This document shows, piece after piece, positions 24,596-34,219 of a DNA stretch of 64,000 nucleotides. The position numbers were made by a program, and so were the translations under genes. The stretch covers positions 144,061-208,060 of the forward strand of contig JAFZNO010000013.1 in assembly GCA_017552985.1 (NCBI GenBank). Reading direction: 5' to 3'. Below the pieces are notes generated by a model, which did no database searches, was not told the DNA's origin, and saw only the letters and a program-made list of their open reading frames with translations. This DNA is from Lachnospiraceae bacterium. GTDB lineage: Bacteria > Bacillota > Clostridia > Lachnospirales > Lachnospiraceae. Position 1 is the first letter of the stretch. Each line of letters opens with the position of its first letter.

Positions 24596-26272
24596 CTAAA
24601 CCTCCATAATGATCGGCAGGATCATGGGTCTTCTCTTGGTTTTCTTCCAGACAAAATCTGAAAGCACGTCCTTGGTGGTGCTCTTAAGCTTACCCCAATC
24701 CGTAATGCCGCGATCCAGGCAGGCCTGTACCGCTTCATCCACGATCAGCCGGGCTTCTTCGATCAGTTCGTCGGACTCACGCACGTAGACAAAGCCGCGG
24801 GAAACAATGTCCGGGCCGGAAAGTAAAAGGCCCGTCTCCCTCTCGAGACTCATGACTACGATCATGATGCCCTCCTCAGACAGGTGCTGGCGATCCCGGA
24901 GCACGACGTTGCCCACGTCTCCCACGCCGAGTCCGTCTACCAAAATGCCTCCGGTGACTACCTTGTCCGTCACCTGGGCGCCCTCGTCATTCAATTCCAT
25001 CACGTCCCCGGAGGACAGGATAAAGATGTTCTCCTTGGGAATGCCAAGGCTCTCGGCGATCCTCGCCTGGGCCTTCAAATGCTTGTATTCACCGTGTACC
25101 GGAATGGCGTACTTCGGCTGTACCAGAGTGTAGATCAGCTTGATCTCCTCTTGGCAGGCATGTCCGGATACGTGCACGTCCTGGAAGATCACGTCCGCGC
25201 CCTTGCGGAGCAGCTCATTAATGATCTTCGTCACGGATTTCTCATTTCCCGGGATCGGGGAAGACGAAAAGATGACCGTGTCCCCAGGGCCAATGGTGAT
25301 CTTGCGGTGCATGCCGCTGGCCATGCGGGACAGCGCCGCCATGCTCTCGCCCTGACTGCCCGTGGTGATGATGACCTGCTTTTCCGCAGGCTCGTTCTTC
25401 AATGCGTCCAGATCCACCAGCGTATTTTCCGGAATGGTAATGCAGCCCAGTTCGATGGCGGTCTCAATAGTGTTTGTCATGCTGCGGCCTTCGACCGCAA
25501 CCTTTCTCCCACGCTTATACGCGGAATTGATGATCTGCTGAACGCGATCCACGTTGGAAGCAAACGTCGCAACGAAGATACGCGTATTCTTGTGTTCCTC
25601 AAACAACGTGTCGAAGGTTTTTCCCACGGTCTTCTCCGAGGGAGTAAAGCCCGGGCGCTCCGCGTTAGTGGAGTCGCACATCAGGGCAAGCACGCCCTTC
25701 CTTCCGATCTCCGCAAAGCGCTGCAGGTCAATGGCATCACCGTAAACCGGCGTAAAGTCCACCTTAAAGTCGCCCGTGTGCACCACGACGCCAGCCGGCG
25801 AATAGATGGCCAGCGCAGCCGCGTCAACAATGCTGTGATTCGTCTTGATAAACTCCACGCGGAAGCTCCCAAGATTCACGGACTGTCCAAATTTTACGAC
25901 CTTCCGCTTCGTTCCCTTCGTCAGGCCGTGCTCCTCAAGCTTGTGCTCGATCAGACCCATGGTAAGACGCGTCGCGTAGACCGGAATGTTTAAGTCCTTC
26001 AAAATATAGGGCAGCGCGCCGATGTGATCCTCGTGTCCGTGGGTGATCACAAAGCCCTTGACCCTCTCCTTGTTCTCCTTCAGGTAAGTCACGTCGGGAA
26101 TCACCAGGTCAATGCCCAGCATGTCGTCCGCCGGAAAAGCCAGCCCGCAATCCACGACAATAATACTGTCTTCATATTCGAAGGCAGTAATGTTCATGCC
26201 AATCTGCTCCAAGCCGCCCAAAGGTATGATCTTCAGCCTGGGGCCAGTTATATTCTCTTTTTTCTTTCTCAA
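24596..26272 (-). CDS. rnj: Ribonuclease J
   Basis: A 558-residue metallo-beta-lactamase/beta-CASP ribonuclease with 5'-3' exo- and endonuclease activity in mRNA turnover and rRNA maturation. The zinc motif is THGHEDHIGALPY near residue 77. Further ligands lie in KTNHSIVDA and VVHTGDFKVD, and beta-CASP motifs in MCDSTNAERPG and HVSGHACQEE. The start is TTG at 26272, seven bases after GGAGG; no ATG is nearby. It is shorter at the C-terminus than some J1 proteins but complete. Confidence 0.95.
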   Translation of the reverse strand: MRKKKENITGPRLKIIPLGGLEQIGMNITAFEYEDSIIVVDCGLAFPADDMLGIDLVIPDVTYLKENKERVKGFVITHGHEDHIGALPYILKDLNIPVYATRLTMGLIEHKLEEHGLTKGTKRKVVKFGQSVNLGSFRVEFIKTNHSIVDAAALAIYSPAGVVVHTGDFKVDFTPVYGDAIDLQRFAEIGRKGVLALMCDSTNAERPGFTPSEKTVGKTFDTLFEEHKNTRIFVATFASNVDRVQQIINSAYKRGRKVAVEGRSMTNTIETAIELGCITIPENTLVDLDALKNEPAEKQVIITTGSQGESMAALSRMASGMHRKITIGPGDTVIFSSSPIPGNEKSVTKIINELLRKGADVIFQDVHVSGHACQEEIKLIYTLVQPKYAIPVHGEYKHLKAQARIAESLGIPKENIFILSSGDVMELNDEGAQVTDKVVTGGILVDGLGVGDVGNVVLRDRQHLSEEGIMIVVMSLERETGLLLSGPDIVSRGFVYVRESDELIEEARLIVDEAVQACLDRGITDWGKLKSTTKDVLSDFVWKKTKRRPMILPIIMEV

Positions 26273-26345
26273 GTTAATTCCTCCAAATCAATTCCAAACA
26301 ATCGAAAACGCACCCCACGGCTTCTTCGCGTGGATGCGCGTCCGA

Positions 26346-26603
26346 TCACGATTCTAAATCCACGTCGTCCAGCATGTTCTCAAACACGCCGGCCACGGCG
26401 GCCATCTCATCATCGTCTTCCACGAAGACGTACCTGCCTTCCGCCTCGCCATCCTCGGACAGATCCTTCATGATCCATGCTTCCCCGTCCCCATCTTCAA
26501 CGTCCGTCACGAGAATGTAGTTGCTCCCCCCAATGCGGGTCTGCTCCAATACGTAAAATTCTACCGGTTCCTCTCCCTCGGGAGTAAATAAAATCTTTTC
26601 CAT
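26346..26603 (-). CDS. DUF1292 family protein
   Basis: An 85-residue acidic protein (MEKILFTPEGEEPVEFYVLE, then YVFVEDDDEMAAVAGVF) of the DUF1292/YrzB family, function unknown. GGAGG is seven bases from the ATG at 26603, so the longer frame to 26627 is not used. Its place after ruvX matches the Bacillus locus. Confidence 0.88.
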   Translation of the reverse strand: MEKILFTPEGEEPVEFYVLEQTRIGGSNYILVTDVEDGDGEAWIMKDLSEDGEAEGRYVFVEDDDEMAAVAGVFENMLDDVDLES

Positions 26604-26633
26604 GCGTTTACCTCCAAGGCTTGTCACCTTGCT

Positions 26634-27086
26634 TTATTTCTCCTGCGCGCCCTCTGCCTTCGCCTGATTTGCCAGATAATCCAAATATCCCTGCAAGATA
26701 AAGGTCGCAGCTATCTTGTCCACGTATTCCTTGCGGTGCTCCCTGCGGATCCCCGCCTCCATCATGGCCCGGTCGGCCGCAACGGTGGTCAGTCTCTCGT
26801 CCCAAAAGATCACGGGCAGTCCCGTGCGCCGCTCCAGCTTTTCCTTGAACTCCTCCGTGAGTTCCACCCTCACGCCTTCCGTACCGTTCATGTGCTTGGG
26901 CTGTCCCAGCACGATCCTGTCAACTTCGTATTCCTGAATAAGCTCTTCGATCCTGGCAAGAGTCTGGCGTAGCTTATTTTCCTCCTTGCGGCGGACGATC
27001 TCGATCCCTTGGGCGGTGATCAGCAAGGCGTCACTAATGGCTACTCCCACCGTCTTTGATCCAAAATCCAATCCCATGATCCGCAT
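26634..27086 (-). CDS. ruvX: RuvX/YqgF RNase H-like nuclease
   Basis: A 150-residue RNase H-fold protein, implicated in Holliday junction resolution and/or 16S rRNA 5'-end maturation. It has [19 protein letters not shown] at the start (first catalytic Asp), [15 protein letters not shown] near residue 56, and [15 protein letters not shown] near residue 94. AGGAGG is well placed. Confidence 0.94.
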   Translation of the reverse strand: MRIMGLDFGSKTVGVAISDALLITAQGIEIVRRKEENKLRQTLARIEELIQEYEVDRIVLGQPKHMNGTEGVRVELTEEFKEKLERRTGLPVIFWDERLTTVAADRAMMEAGIRREHRKEYVDKIAATFILQGYLDYLANQAKAEGAQEK

Positions 27087-27122
27087 GGCAGTCCTCCTAT
27101 TAAAATCGCTTCGTACAGTCCG

Positions 27123-27386
27123 TTATTGTTCCAGTTTGTTGTCGATGTAAAAGCGCAGCATCTCCTCCACCAGTTCATCCCGCTCAACCTTCATGATCAG
27201 GCTTCTCGCGTTTTTATGGCTGGTGATGTAGGTAGGATCGCCGCTCATAATGTATCCAACAATCTGATTGACGGGATTGTACCCCTTCTCCCGCAACGCT
27301 TCGTAAACGGCAGACAGCACGATCTGTGCCCCCGTCTCCTGCTCCGTTTCCACGGTAAAATATTGAGTATTTGATAAATCATCCAT
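27123..27386 (-). CDS. ireB: IreB-family regulatory phosphoprotein
   Basis: An 87-residue DUF965 protein ([13 protein letters not shown], then [20 protein letters not shown]). In Enterococcus, IreB is a substrate of the Ser/Thr kinase IreK and affects cephalosporin resistance. The Thr-rich N-terminus that is phosphorylated is present. GAGGG precedes the ATG at 27386. It heads the ireB-ruvX-DUF1292 cluster. Confidence 0.9.
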   Translation of the reverse strand: MDDLSNTQYFTVETEQETGAQIVLSAVYEALREKGYNPVNQIVGYIMSGDPTYITSHKNARSLIMKVERDELVEEMLRFYIDNKLEQ

Positions 27387-27538
27387 AATAACCCTCGCTT
27401 TCCACGTGCACTCCCGTTTCCTGCACGTTCCGCGCATCCCCAAATGACGCCATTATTCCATTTTAGGTACTAATTATGAACATTTTAATCCATTTTTCAG
27501 AAAATTTCAATACCCGCGAAGGGATTGCCTCCAAATGT

Positions 27539-28075
27539 TTACGACAGTTTTCCGTATTTTTCGCGATAATTATCGATGCAGTGCTCGATCACCTTCACCG
27601 CTTCCGCGGCATCCATGATGTCATCCACCTTCGTTTCCTTGCCTTCCAGATTCTTGTAGACGGTAAAAAAGTGCTGGATTTCATCGAACACGTGCTTTGG
27701 CAGTTCCGAAACGTCATGATAAGTATTGTAAGTTGGATCACCGAATGGCACCGCGATGATCTTCTCGTCGCCCATCCCGCAGTCCAACATTTTCATAACG
27801 CCAATGGGATAGCAGCGGACCAAGGTCATGGGCTGAATGGGCTGGGTGCAGAGCACCAGCACGTCCAGCGGGTCATGATCGTCGCCGAGGGTCTTGGGGA
27901 TAAAACCATAATTCGCGGGATAGTGGGTCGCCGTGTAGAGAACGCGGTCCAGGCAAAGAACGCCCGTCTCCTTGTCCAGCTCGTATTTCATGTTGCTTCC
28001 CTTACTGATTTCAATCACCGACATAAAATCCATGGTCTGGATTCTCTTCTCATCAATGTCATGCCATACGTTCAT
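27539..28075 (-). CDS. ppa: Inorganic pyrophosphatase, family I
   Basis: A 178-residue soluble enzyme hydrolysing pyrophosphate. The signature DDHDPLDVLVL supplies metal-binding Asp residues, preceded by YPANYGFIPKTLG. The start at 28075 follows AGGAGG by seven bases; the upstream frame overlaps the HAD gene. Many Clostridia use membrane or family II enzymes, so a family I protein is a useful observation. Confidence 0.88.
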   Translation of the reverse strand: MNVWHDIDEKRIQTMDFMSVIEISKGSNMKYELDKETGVLCLDRVLYTATHYPANYGFIPKTLGDDHDPLDVLVLCTQPIQPMTLVRCYPIGVMKMLDCGMGDEKIIAVPFGDPTYNTYHDVSELPKHVFDEIQHFFTVYKNLEGKETKVDDIMDAAEAVKVIEHCIDNYREKYGKLS

Positions 28076-28098
28076 GCGTTTTCCTCCTTCGCAAATCC

Positions 28099-28911
28099 CT
28101 ATAAAACGCCCAGCCAGTCCAGCGCCTTCCATATGCCGTCCGCCATGACGTCCGCCGTCACGTGGTCCGCCATGGAAAGTACCGCCTGCGAAGACTCTCC
28201 CATGGCAATGGCGATCCCCGCGTGTTCCAGCATGGGCAGGTCATTATTACTGTCCCCAATGGCCACCGTATCCGCCAGCGTTATCTTTTTCGGATATTTC
28301 CCCAAATTGTTTAAGTGCTCCACCAAAAAGTCCATGCAGGTCGCCTTGGAATATCCCTTGGGAACGATCTCAAAATACCCGCGCTCCCGGTCGATCAGAT
28401 CCAGCAGGTCACCCTGCTCCGCCATAAAATCCCTAACGCTTTGGGGATCGTCCGCAAAGCAATAAAATTTGTCAAACTTCCCCGGCGCCTCGCGGTAGCT
28501 CGCCCAGCTTCTGTCCGAATAATGATCCGTTACGTACTTGAGGAAGGTCTCCGTGTGCATCTTGTCCAGATCATTGTGATAATTGTTGTCCTCGCCCTCC
28601 AGGATCGCGTCGATCTTATGCTTTTCCAGGCAGCGGATCACGCTCTCTCCCTCTGACTTGGAAAGGGTCTTGTGCATAAGCTCCTTTCCGTGAAAGAAGA
28701 TCTGCGTGCCGCACCCGCATAAATAGCCATCAAAGGGGGCCAGCTTCGGGAGCCAGTCCATGACGAGACTTGCGGTGCGTCCCGTGTTGACAAGGCACAG
28801 ATGCCCGTTTTCCCTCGCCTTCCGGATCGCCCGTGCGGCAGACTCCGGCATGTCCCGCCAGTTGCTGATCAGCGTTCCGTCAATGTCAAAAAAGATCAGT
28901 TTCACGTCCAA
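28099..28911 (-). CDS. Cof-type HAD hydrolase
   Basis: A 270-residue haloacid-dehalogenase phosphatase of the Cof/YidA type. Motif I is FFDIDGTL, motif II VNTGRT, motif III the Lys in YSKATCMDFL, and motif IV AIGDSNNDLPML. A type IIB cap lies between. The substrate is probably a sugar or flavin phosphate but cannot be read here. The start is TTG at 28911, nine bases after GGAGG and inside the end of mtaB. Confidence 0.9.
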   Translation of the reverse strand: MDVKLIFFDIDGTLISNWRDMPESAARAIRKARENGHLCLVNTGRTASLVMDWLPKLAPFDGYLCGCGTQIFFHGKELMHKTLSKSEGESVIRCLEKHKIDAILEGEDNNYHNDLDKMHTETFLKYVTDHYSDRSWASYREAPGKFDKFYCFADDPQSVRDFMAEQGDLLDLIDRERGYFEIVPKGYSKATCMDFLVEHLNNLGKYPKKITLADTVAIGDSNNDLPMLEHAGIAIAMGESSQAVLSMADHVTADVMADGIWKALDWLGVL

Positions 28912-30397
28912 GTAAAATGTCCTCCGTAAGAAATTCCAGTAATTCGAGTCTCAAGATCTCTCCCGCCCGCGCTTTTTTTCCGGCAGTTTCGGGCGCGTCA
29001 GTCCCTGCGCCGGGTCGTACCTTTGCTCCGTTACCCGGCAGCGGTAGCGCCACGCGGACGTAGTCCGTCGTGTGTCCCAACAAATAGTTCTTTCCCCCAA
29101 TTACCTTCTCTTCTTCCATGAGAACTTCCACAACCTGCCCCAGCTTTCGGCTGCGAAACTCCAAGGACTGCTTTCTTTCCAGCTCCAAAAGCACGTCGCT
29201 TCTCTGCGCCTTCACGGGCTCCGGCACCTGACCGTCCATCACGGCAGCCCTGGTTCCCTTGCGCTTGGAATACTTGAACACGTGCATCTCATAAAAGCCA
29301 ACCTTTTCCAAAAAGGCTTTCGTCTCTGCAAATTCTTCCTCCGTCTCTCCGGGGAAGCCCGCGATCACGTCCGTCGTAATGGCGGGAATCCTTGGCGCGT
29401 AAGCACTTCGCAGGGCCTCCACGCTCTCAAAATACTGCTGTGCGGTATAATGCCTGTTCATGCGCTTTAAGGTCGCGTCACATCCGCTCTGGAGCGAGAG
29501 ATGAAAATGTGGGCAAACCTTCGGAAGTGCCGCAAGACGCTTCGCCGTCTCCGGCGTCACGATCCTGGGCTCCAGTGAGCTGATGCGGATCCTTTGCAGT
29601 CCTGGGATCTTGTGGATCTCCTCGATCAGGTCAAAGAGCCTCGTCACGCCCCGGTAATCCCTCGCGCCGCTCTCGACTTCATTTGCAAAGTCGATTCCGT
29701 AGGAGCTTACGTGAATGCCCGTGAGGACGATCTCCAGATATCCCGCGTCCACGATCCCGCGGATCTCCTTTAATATGTCCTCCTGCTTTCTGCTCCGCAC
29801 GCGCCCCCTCGCCAGCGGGATCGCGCAATAGGAACAAAACTGATTGCAGCCGTCCTGGATCTTGATATAGGCACGGGTGTGCTCCGCCGTGGTCTTTAAC
29901 TGCATTTCCTCATATTCTTTTTCATGGGCAATGTCAAGGACCGTCTCGCCGCCGAGGGTTTTGTCCACCACTGCACTAATTTCGTAGCTTTCAGCCTTTC
30001 CGCTAATTTCGCCTGGCTCTCCCCCATCAGCCGCGTCACGGTTTATCTCCCTCTCTGCCAGGTACCGTTCCAATATCTCCGCGATGTCCTTCTTGCGGTT
30101 GTTTCCGATGGCAAGGTCGATCGCCGGGTCCTTCACCGCGCCCGCAAGGTCCGTCTGCACGTAACAGCCCACCGCCACCACCACCGCCTCTGGGTTCTTT
30201 TGCTTTGCCCTGTGCAGCATCTGACGGCTCTTTCTGTCCGCAATGTTTGTCACCGTACACGTGTTGATCACGTAAACGTCGGCTTTTTTGTCAAAAGGGA
30301 CAATTTCGTACCCTTTCTCACGCATGATTTGTTGCATGACGTCCAACTCATAGGAGTTGACCTTGCATCCCAGATTGTGAAATGCTATGGTTTTCAT
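28886..30397 (-). CDS. mtaB: tRNA t6A methylthiotransferase MtaB
   Basis: A 503-residue radical-SAM methylthiotransferase that converts t6A37 to ms2t6A in tRNAs reading ANN codons. The N-terminal UPF0004 domain carries three cluster Cys (HNLGCKVNSYE, INTCTVTNIAD, VAVGCYVQ), and the radical-SAM domain has GCNQFCSYCAIPLARG. A TRAM-like domain ends the protein. A low-complexity insertion (GGEPGEISGKAESYEISAVV) lies between the first two domains. GGAG precedes the ATG at 30397; the longer frame is not needed. Confidence 0.93.
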   Translation of the reverse strand: MKTIAFHNLGCKVNSYELDVMQQIMREKGYEIVPFDKKADVYVINTCTVTNIADRKSRQMLHRAKQKNPEAVVVAVGCYVQTDLAGAVKDPAIDLAIGNNRKKDIAEILERYLAEREINRDAADGGEPGEISGKAESYEISAVVDKTLGGETVLDIAHEKEYEEMQLKTTAEHTRAYIKIQDGCNQFCSYCAIPLARGRVRSRKQEDILKEIRGIVDAGYLEIVLTGIHVSSYGIDFANEVESGARDYRGVTRLFDLIEEIHKIPGLQRIRISSLEPRIVTPETAKRLAALPKVCPHFHLSLQSGCDATLKRMNRHYTAQQYFESVEALRSAYAPRIPAITTDVIAGFPGETEEEFAETKAFLEKVGFYEMHVFKYSKRKGTRAAVMDGQVPEPVKAQRSDVLLELERKQSLEFRSRKLGQVVEVLMEEEKVIGGKNYLLGHTTDYVRVALPLPGNGAKVRPGAGTDAPETAGKKARAGEILRLELLEFLTEDILLGRETDLF

Positions 30398-30510
30398 TCT
30401 TTTCTCCGTATTTTTTCTGCTATTATTCCCTGATTTTTTCCCTTGACTTTTCATGAAGCACCAATTATGATGTAGGCAGAAGGTATGACACAGACAAGGA
30501 GGTAACATTC

Positions 30511-30741
30511 ATGAAAACTGTTCAAATTTCTTTAAACTCGATCGACAAGGTAAAATCTTTCGTAAACGACATTACTAAGTTTGATTACGATTTCGATCTG
30601 GTATCCGGAAGATACGTGATCGATGCCAAGTCCATCATGGGGATCTTCAGCCTGGATCTTTCCAAGCCCATCGACCTGAACATCCATACCGAGGATGGTG
30701 CTGAAGAAGTTCTGAAGGTTCTGAAGAACTACGAGGTTTAA
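30511..30741 (+). CDS. HPr-like protein lacking the active histidine
   Basis: A 76-residue HPr-fold protein. The regulatory serine loop is present (AKSIMGIFSLDLSKPIDLNI, Ser near residue 41-46), but the segment that carries His15 in phosphotransferase HPr reads ISLNSIDKVKSFVNDIT with no His. It therefore cannot accept phosphate from enzyme I and resembles Crh-type regulators. AAGGAGG precedes the ATG, and a strong terminator follows. Confidence 0.88.
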   Translation: MKTVQISLNSIDKVKSFVNDITKFDYDFDLVSGRYVIDAKSIMGIFSLDLSKPIDLNIHTEDGAEEVLKVLKNYEV

Positions 30742-30798
30742 TCCTCACGCATCCTTGAATCGCATGGCGGTCCAAGGCTTCACAAAAAGAAACGTACG

Positions 30799-30830
30799 CC
30801 CTCCGGAGCAAATGCTTCGGAGGGTGTTTT
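30799..30830 (+). terminator. Terminator of HPr-like gene
   Basis: CCCTCCGGAGC and GCTTCGGAGGG arms about AAAT, followed by TGTTTTTATT. Confidence 0.88.
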
Positions 30831-32008
30831 TATTCTACGATGATCAATTCTTCCGTTTCCAGAGCTTTCTTTACCAGCTCGTCCATTTTCTCCCCAAGCT
30901 TTTCCTCATGCCTGCGAATGTACTTGGGATTGGGCTTTGTGACGGGGTGCTTTGCCACAAAGATGGTACAACAATCCTCAAAGGGCTGGATTGAGGTTTC
31001 ATAGGTACCAATCTTCTCCGAAACGTCAACAATGTCCTGCTTGTCAAAGCCGATGAGGGGCCGGTAAATGGGAAGCTCGCAGACCTCATTGATGACGGCC
31101 ATGGAAGCCAAAGTCTGGGAAGCCACCTGTCCAATGCTCTCGCCGGTGACCAGTCCAAGGCATTCCGTGTCCAGGGCGAGCTTTTCCGCAAGCCGCATCA
31201 TGTAACGCTTCATAATGATGGTCAGCTCCTCGTGCGGACACGTTTCATAGATATGGAGTTGTACGTCCGTAAAGTTGATCACGTGAAGGTAGATGGGTCC
31301 CGCATATTTTGCAACGATCCTGGCGAGATCCACTACCTTTTGCTTCGCGCGCTCGCTGGTATATGGCGGCGCGTGGAAATAAACCGCGTCAATCTTGACG
31401 CCGCGCTTTGCGATCATGTAACCGGCCACGGGGGAATCAATGCCGCCGGAAAGAAGGAGCATGGCCTTTCCGCCAGTCCCCACGGGCATGCCGCCGGGTC
31501 CGGGAATAATCTCGGAATAAATATAGATCTTCTCGCGGATCTCCACGTTCAGCATAATATCCGGCTCATGAACGTCCACGGACATCTCCGGATATGCATT
31601 CAAAAGCACCTCACCGAGATCCGCGTTGATTTCCATGGATTCCTTGGGATAATCCTTGCGCGCGCGGCGTGCATTCACCTTAAAGGTCTTATTCTTGTCG
31701 GGATACACCTTGTCGACGTATTCCACAATGCGCTCAGCCAGCTTGTCAAAGCCCTCATCCTCCGCGTAAACCACGGGACAGATGCCTGAGATTCCAAAGA
31801 CCTGCTTTAGACACGCAACGGTCTCGTCAAAATCAAATTCGCCTTCCGCCTCCACAAAGATCCTTCCCTGGGTCTTGTGCACGAAAAACTTTCCTTCACA
31901 GCGCTTCAGGGCCACCTTGATCTGATGCACCAACGCATCCTCAAACAGATGCCTGTTCTTTCCCTTCACGCCAATTTCCGCGTACTTAATCAAAAATGCC
32001 TTAAACAT
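30830..32008 (-). CDS. thiI: tRNA 4-thiouridine synthetase ThiI
   Basis: A 392-residue enzyme adenylating U8 of tRNA for sulfur insertion and also serving thiamine thiazole synthesis. An N-terminal ferredoxin-like and THUMP domain (residues 1-165) is followed by the PP-loop LLLSGGIDSPVAGYMIAKRG near residue 185. The C-terminal rhodanese domain of the E. coli protein is absent, as in most Bacillota, where a dedicated cysteine desulfurase hands over sulfur; that gene lies just upstream. Confidence 0.95.
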   Translation of the reverse strand: MFKAFLIKYAEIGVKGKNRHLFEDALVHQIKVALKRCEGKFFVHKTQGRIFVEAEGEFDFDETVACLKQVFGISGICPVVYAEDEGFDKLAERIVEYVDKVYPDKNKTFKVNARRARKDYPKESMEINADLGEVLLNAYPEMSVDVHEPDIMLNVEIREKIYIYSEIIPGPGGMPVGTGGKAMLLLSGGIDSPVAGYMIAKRGVKIDAVYFHAPPYTSERAKQKVVDLARIVAKYAGPIYLHVINFTDVQLHIYETCPHEELTIIMKRYMMRLAEKLALDTECLGLVTGESIGQVASQTLASMAVINEVCELPIYRPLIGFDKQDIVDVSEKIGTYETSIQPFEDCCTIFVAKHPVTKPNPKYIRRHEEKLGEKMDELVKKALETEELIIVE

Positions 32009-32135
32009 ATCTTTCTCCCTTAATGTCTTCCTCTCTGAACGTGCCTTTGTTCAATACCTTCTCCATATAAATGCGTCTGCGTTTAATGCCTTCTCCTTTG
32101 AACGTGCCTGCGAAGAAGACGGATAAGGTTTCCTT

Positions 32136-33308
32136 TTATCGTTTTCTTGTATACATCCGAAGCATTGGCACGATCTCCCGAAGCACTGATAAAGTATACT
32201 CCAACTCCTGCTGATTCGTAAAGACCGAAAAACTAAACCGGATGGTAGATCCCAGCAGATCCTGCGAAATCCCCATGGCCTTTAACGTGGCGGACGGCTG
32301 GGGCTTTCTTGCGGAGCAGGCGCTGCCCGCCGATACGAAAATCCCCCGTTCCTCCAAAGCGTGAAGCAATACTTCGCTCCGGACTCCCTTGAAGGAAACG
32401 CTGACCACGTGGGGTGCCGTGCCCTCACCGTGAGGCATTTCGGGAAGCAGTCCATTAATGCGCGTTCCTTCCATCTGCTGAATGCCGTCGATAAAGAAGC
32501 TCTTGCATCCCTCTAATTTTCTGACGTCCTCGTCATAATTATCATATAATTTCTTCGCCGCCATGGCCATGCCGGCAATGCCAGGTACGTTTTCGGTTCC
32601 GGACCGGAGGTTCCCCTGCTGCCCGCCGCCAAACAGAATGGGGCGAACCCGCACTTTTTCATCCACATAAAGAAGTCCAACTCCTTTGGGACCATGAATC
32701 TTATGGCCGCTTACGCTCATCAGGTCAATATTCATCTTCTTGGGATAGATTTTCGCCTTGCCAAAGCCCTGTACCGCATCCACGTGGAACAGTGTGTTGG
32801 GATTCATGCGTTTGATCAATGCGCCCGCCTCGGCGATGGGTTGCTGCGCGCCAACTTCATTGTTTGTATGCATGATAGATACCAAGATCGTGTCCTGCCG
32901 CATGCTGCGCTGCAAATCCTCCAGGCGGATGCGTCCGTTAGCGTCCACGGGAAGGTAAGTCACCTGAAATCCCTGTTCTTCCAGATAATGCATGGTCTGC
33001 AGGATCGCAGGATGCTCGATCTGCGTCGTGATGAGGTGCCGTCCCCGTCGCTGATAGGCTGAAGCTACGCCCCGGAGCGCCAGATTGTCAGATTCCGTGC
33101 CGCCGGAGGTAAATAAAAGCTCCTTCTCATTTACCTTCAATATTTTCGCCAGGGTTTCCTTTGCGCTGCGAAGAATCTGCTCCGCCTCCATTCCCTTTAA
33201 GTGCAGGCTGGAGGGATTGCCATATTGCTGACACATGATCTGCGTCATATAAGCCGCAACTTCAGGAAAAACCTGTGTGGTTGCGGAATTGTCCAAATAA
33301 ACTTCCAT
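32136..33308 (-). CDS. Cysteine desulfurase (NifS/IscS type)
   Basis: A 390-residue PLP enzyme releasing sulfur from cysteine. It has the N-terminal VYLDNSATTQ, the PLP lysine in VSGHKIHGPKG, and the catalytic Cys in FVSAGSACSARKPQ. Adjacency to thiI indicates it donates sulfur for 4-thiouridine, as the NifZ-ThiI pair does in Bacillus. AGGAGG lies four bases before the ATG at 33308; the long upstream frame is an artefact crossing the gap to rsmE. Confidence 0.94.
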   Translation of the reverse strand: MEVYLDNSATTQVFPEVAAYMTQIMCQQYGNPSSLHLKGMEAEQILRSAKETLAKILKVNEKELLFTSGGTESDNLALRGVASAYQRRGRHLITTQIEHPAILQTMHYLEEQGFQVTYLPVDANGRIRLEDLQRSMRQDTILVSIMHTNNEVGAQQPIAEAGALIKRMNPNTLFHVDAVQGFGKAKIYPKKMNIDLMSVSGHKIHGPKGVGLLYVDEKVRVRPILFGGGQQGNLRSGTENVPGIAGMAMAAKKLYDNYDEDVRKLEGCKSFFIDGIQQMEGTRINGLLPEMPHGEGTAPHVVSVSFKGVRSEVLLHALEERGIFVSAGSACSARKPQPSATLKAMGISQDLLGSTIRFSFSVFTNQQELEYTLSVLREIVPMLRMYTRKR

Positions 33309-33372
33309 GGGACCTCCTAAATACTTTCCTATACTATCATATTCCCAAAATTCTTGCCGCGTTCCAACATCC

Positions 33373-34176
33373 TTAGGCTTCCAGCTGGTAGCCGAGCCAT
33401 GCGAGGATGGCGAGGGGGGCCGTCTCGGTGCGGAGGATGCGGCGTCCAAGGGTGATGGGCTCGATGCCGGCCTCCTGGGCTGCCTGGATTTCGGCTTCAT
33501 CAAAGCCGCCCTCCGGGCCAATAAAAATGGCAATCGACTGGCCGGGCTTGATGCTCTCTATGAGCTGACGCGTCTTCTCCATCCCTTCCGCAAGCTCATA
33601 AGGAATGAGCTTCACGTCCATTTCCTTCGCAAGCTCCAGCGCTTTCTTAAAGCTCACGGGTTCCTTCACTTCCGGGATGATGCCGCGCTTGCTCTGCTTT
33701 GCGGCAGCCTCGGAAATCTGCTGCCATCTGGCCGTCTTTGCCTTCGCTTTTTTCTCATCGAGTTTTACCACGGAGCGCTTTGTCTCCACGGGGATCACTT
33801 GATAAACGCCAAGCTCCACGGACTTTTGAATGATGAGCTCAAGTTTGTCCGCCTTGGGAAGTCCCTGAAACAAGTAAATCTTGGAGGGAAGCTCCACGCC
33901 ATCCTCCTTGATAAAGCGAAGTTCGCACTCGACTGTAGCTTCCTGCCACACACCGCCTGCAATCCCGATCCCACAGGCTTCCGCATGCTCACCTTTCTCA
34001 TGAAAGGCCCGAATGGCGCAGCGGTACTCCTTCCCGTCCTGCCCATTGCTGACGGCAAGCTCTTCGCCACTCTTCATCCGCAACACGTTTTTGATATGAT
34101 TTACGTCCGCGCCCGTGATCGTCACCGTCTTATTTAGGGCGTCAATTTGCGCTTGATCCACAAAAAACTGATACAT
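33373..34176 (-). CDS. rsmE: 16S rRNA m3U1498 methyltransferase
   Basis: A 267-residue SPOUT-class methyltransferase. It has an N-terminal PUA-like domain (ITGADVNHIKNVLRMKSGEE) and a C-terminal knot with AIFIGPEGGFDEAEI near residue 205 and TLGRRILRTETAPLAIL near residue 240. It methylates U1498 in the ribosomal decoding site. It normally follows prmA; here a toxin-immunity pair is inserted between them. Confidence 0.95.
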   Translation of the reverse strand: MYQFFVDQAQIDALNKTVTITGADVNHIKNVLRMKSGEELAVSNGQDGKEYRCAIRAFHEKGEHAEACGIGIAGGVWQEATVECELRFIKEDGVELPSKIYLFQGLPKADKLELIIQKSVELGVYQVIPVETKRSVVKLDEKKAKAKTARWQQISEAAAKQSKRGIIPEVKEPVSFKKALELAKEMDVKLIPYELAEGMEKTRQLIESIKPGQSIAIFIGPEGGFDEAEIQAAQEAGIEPITLGRRILRTETAPLAILAWLGYQLEA

Positions 34177-34219
34177 TTCGATTCCTCTTCAGGATGCCTT
34201 ATCCGCAACTCTTTCCGTT

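Noticed and set aside
32136-33533. Extended N-terminus of the cysteine desulfurase
   Set aside because: Residues before 33308 are Pro/Ser/Arg-rich and cross the intergenic region; AGGAGG marks the ATG at 33308.
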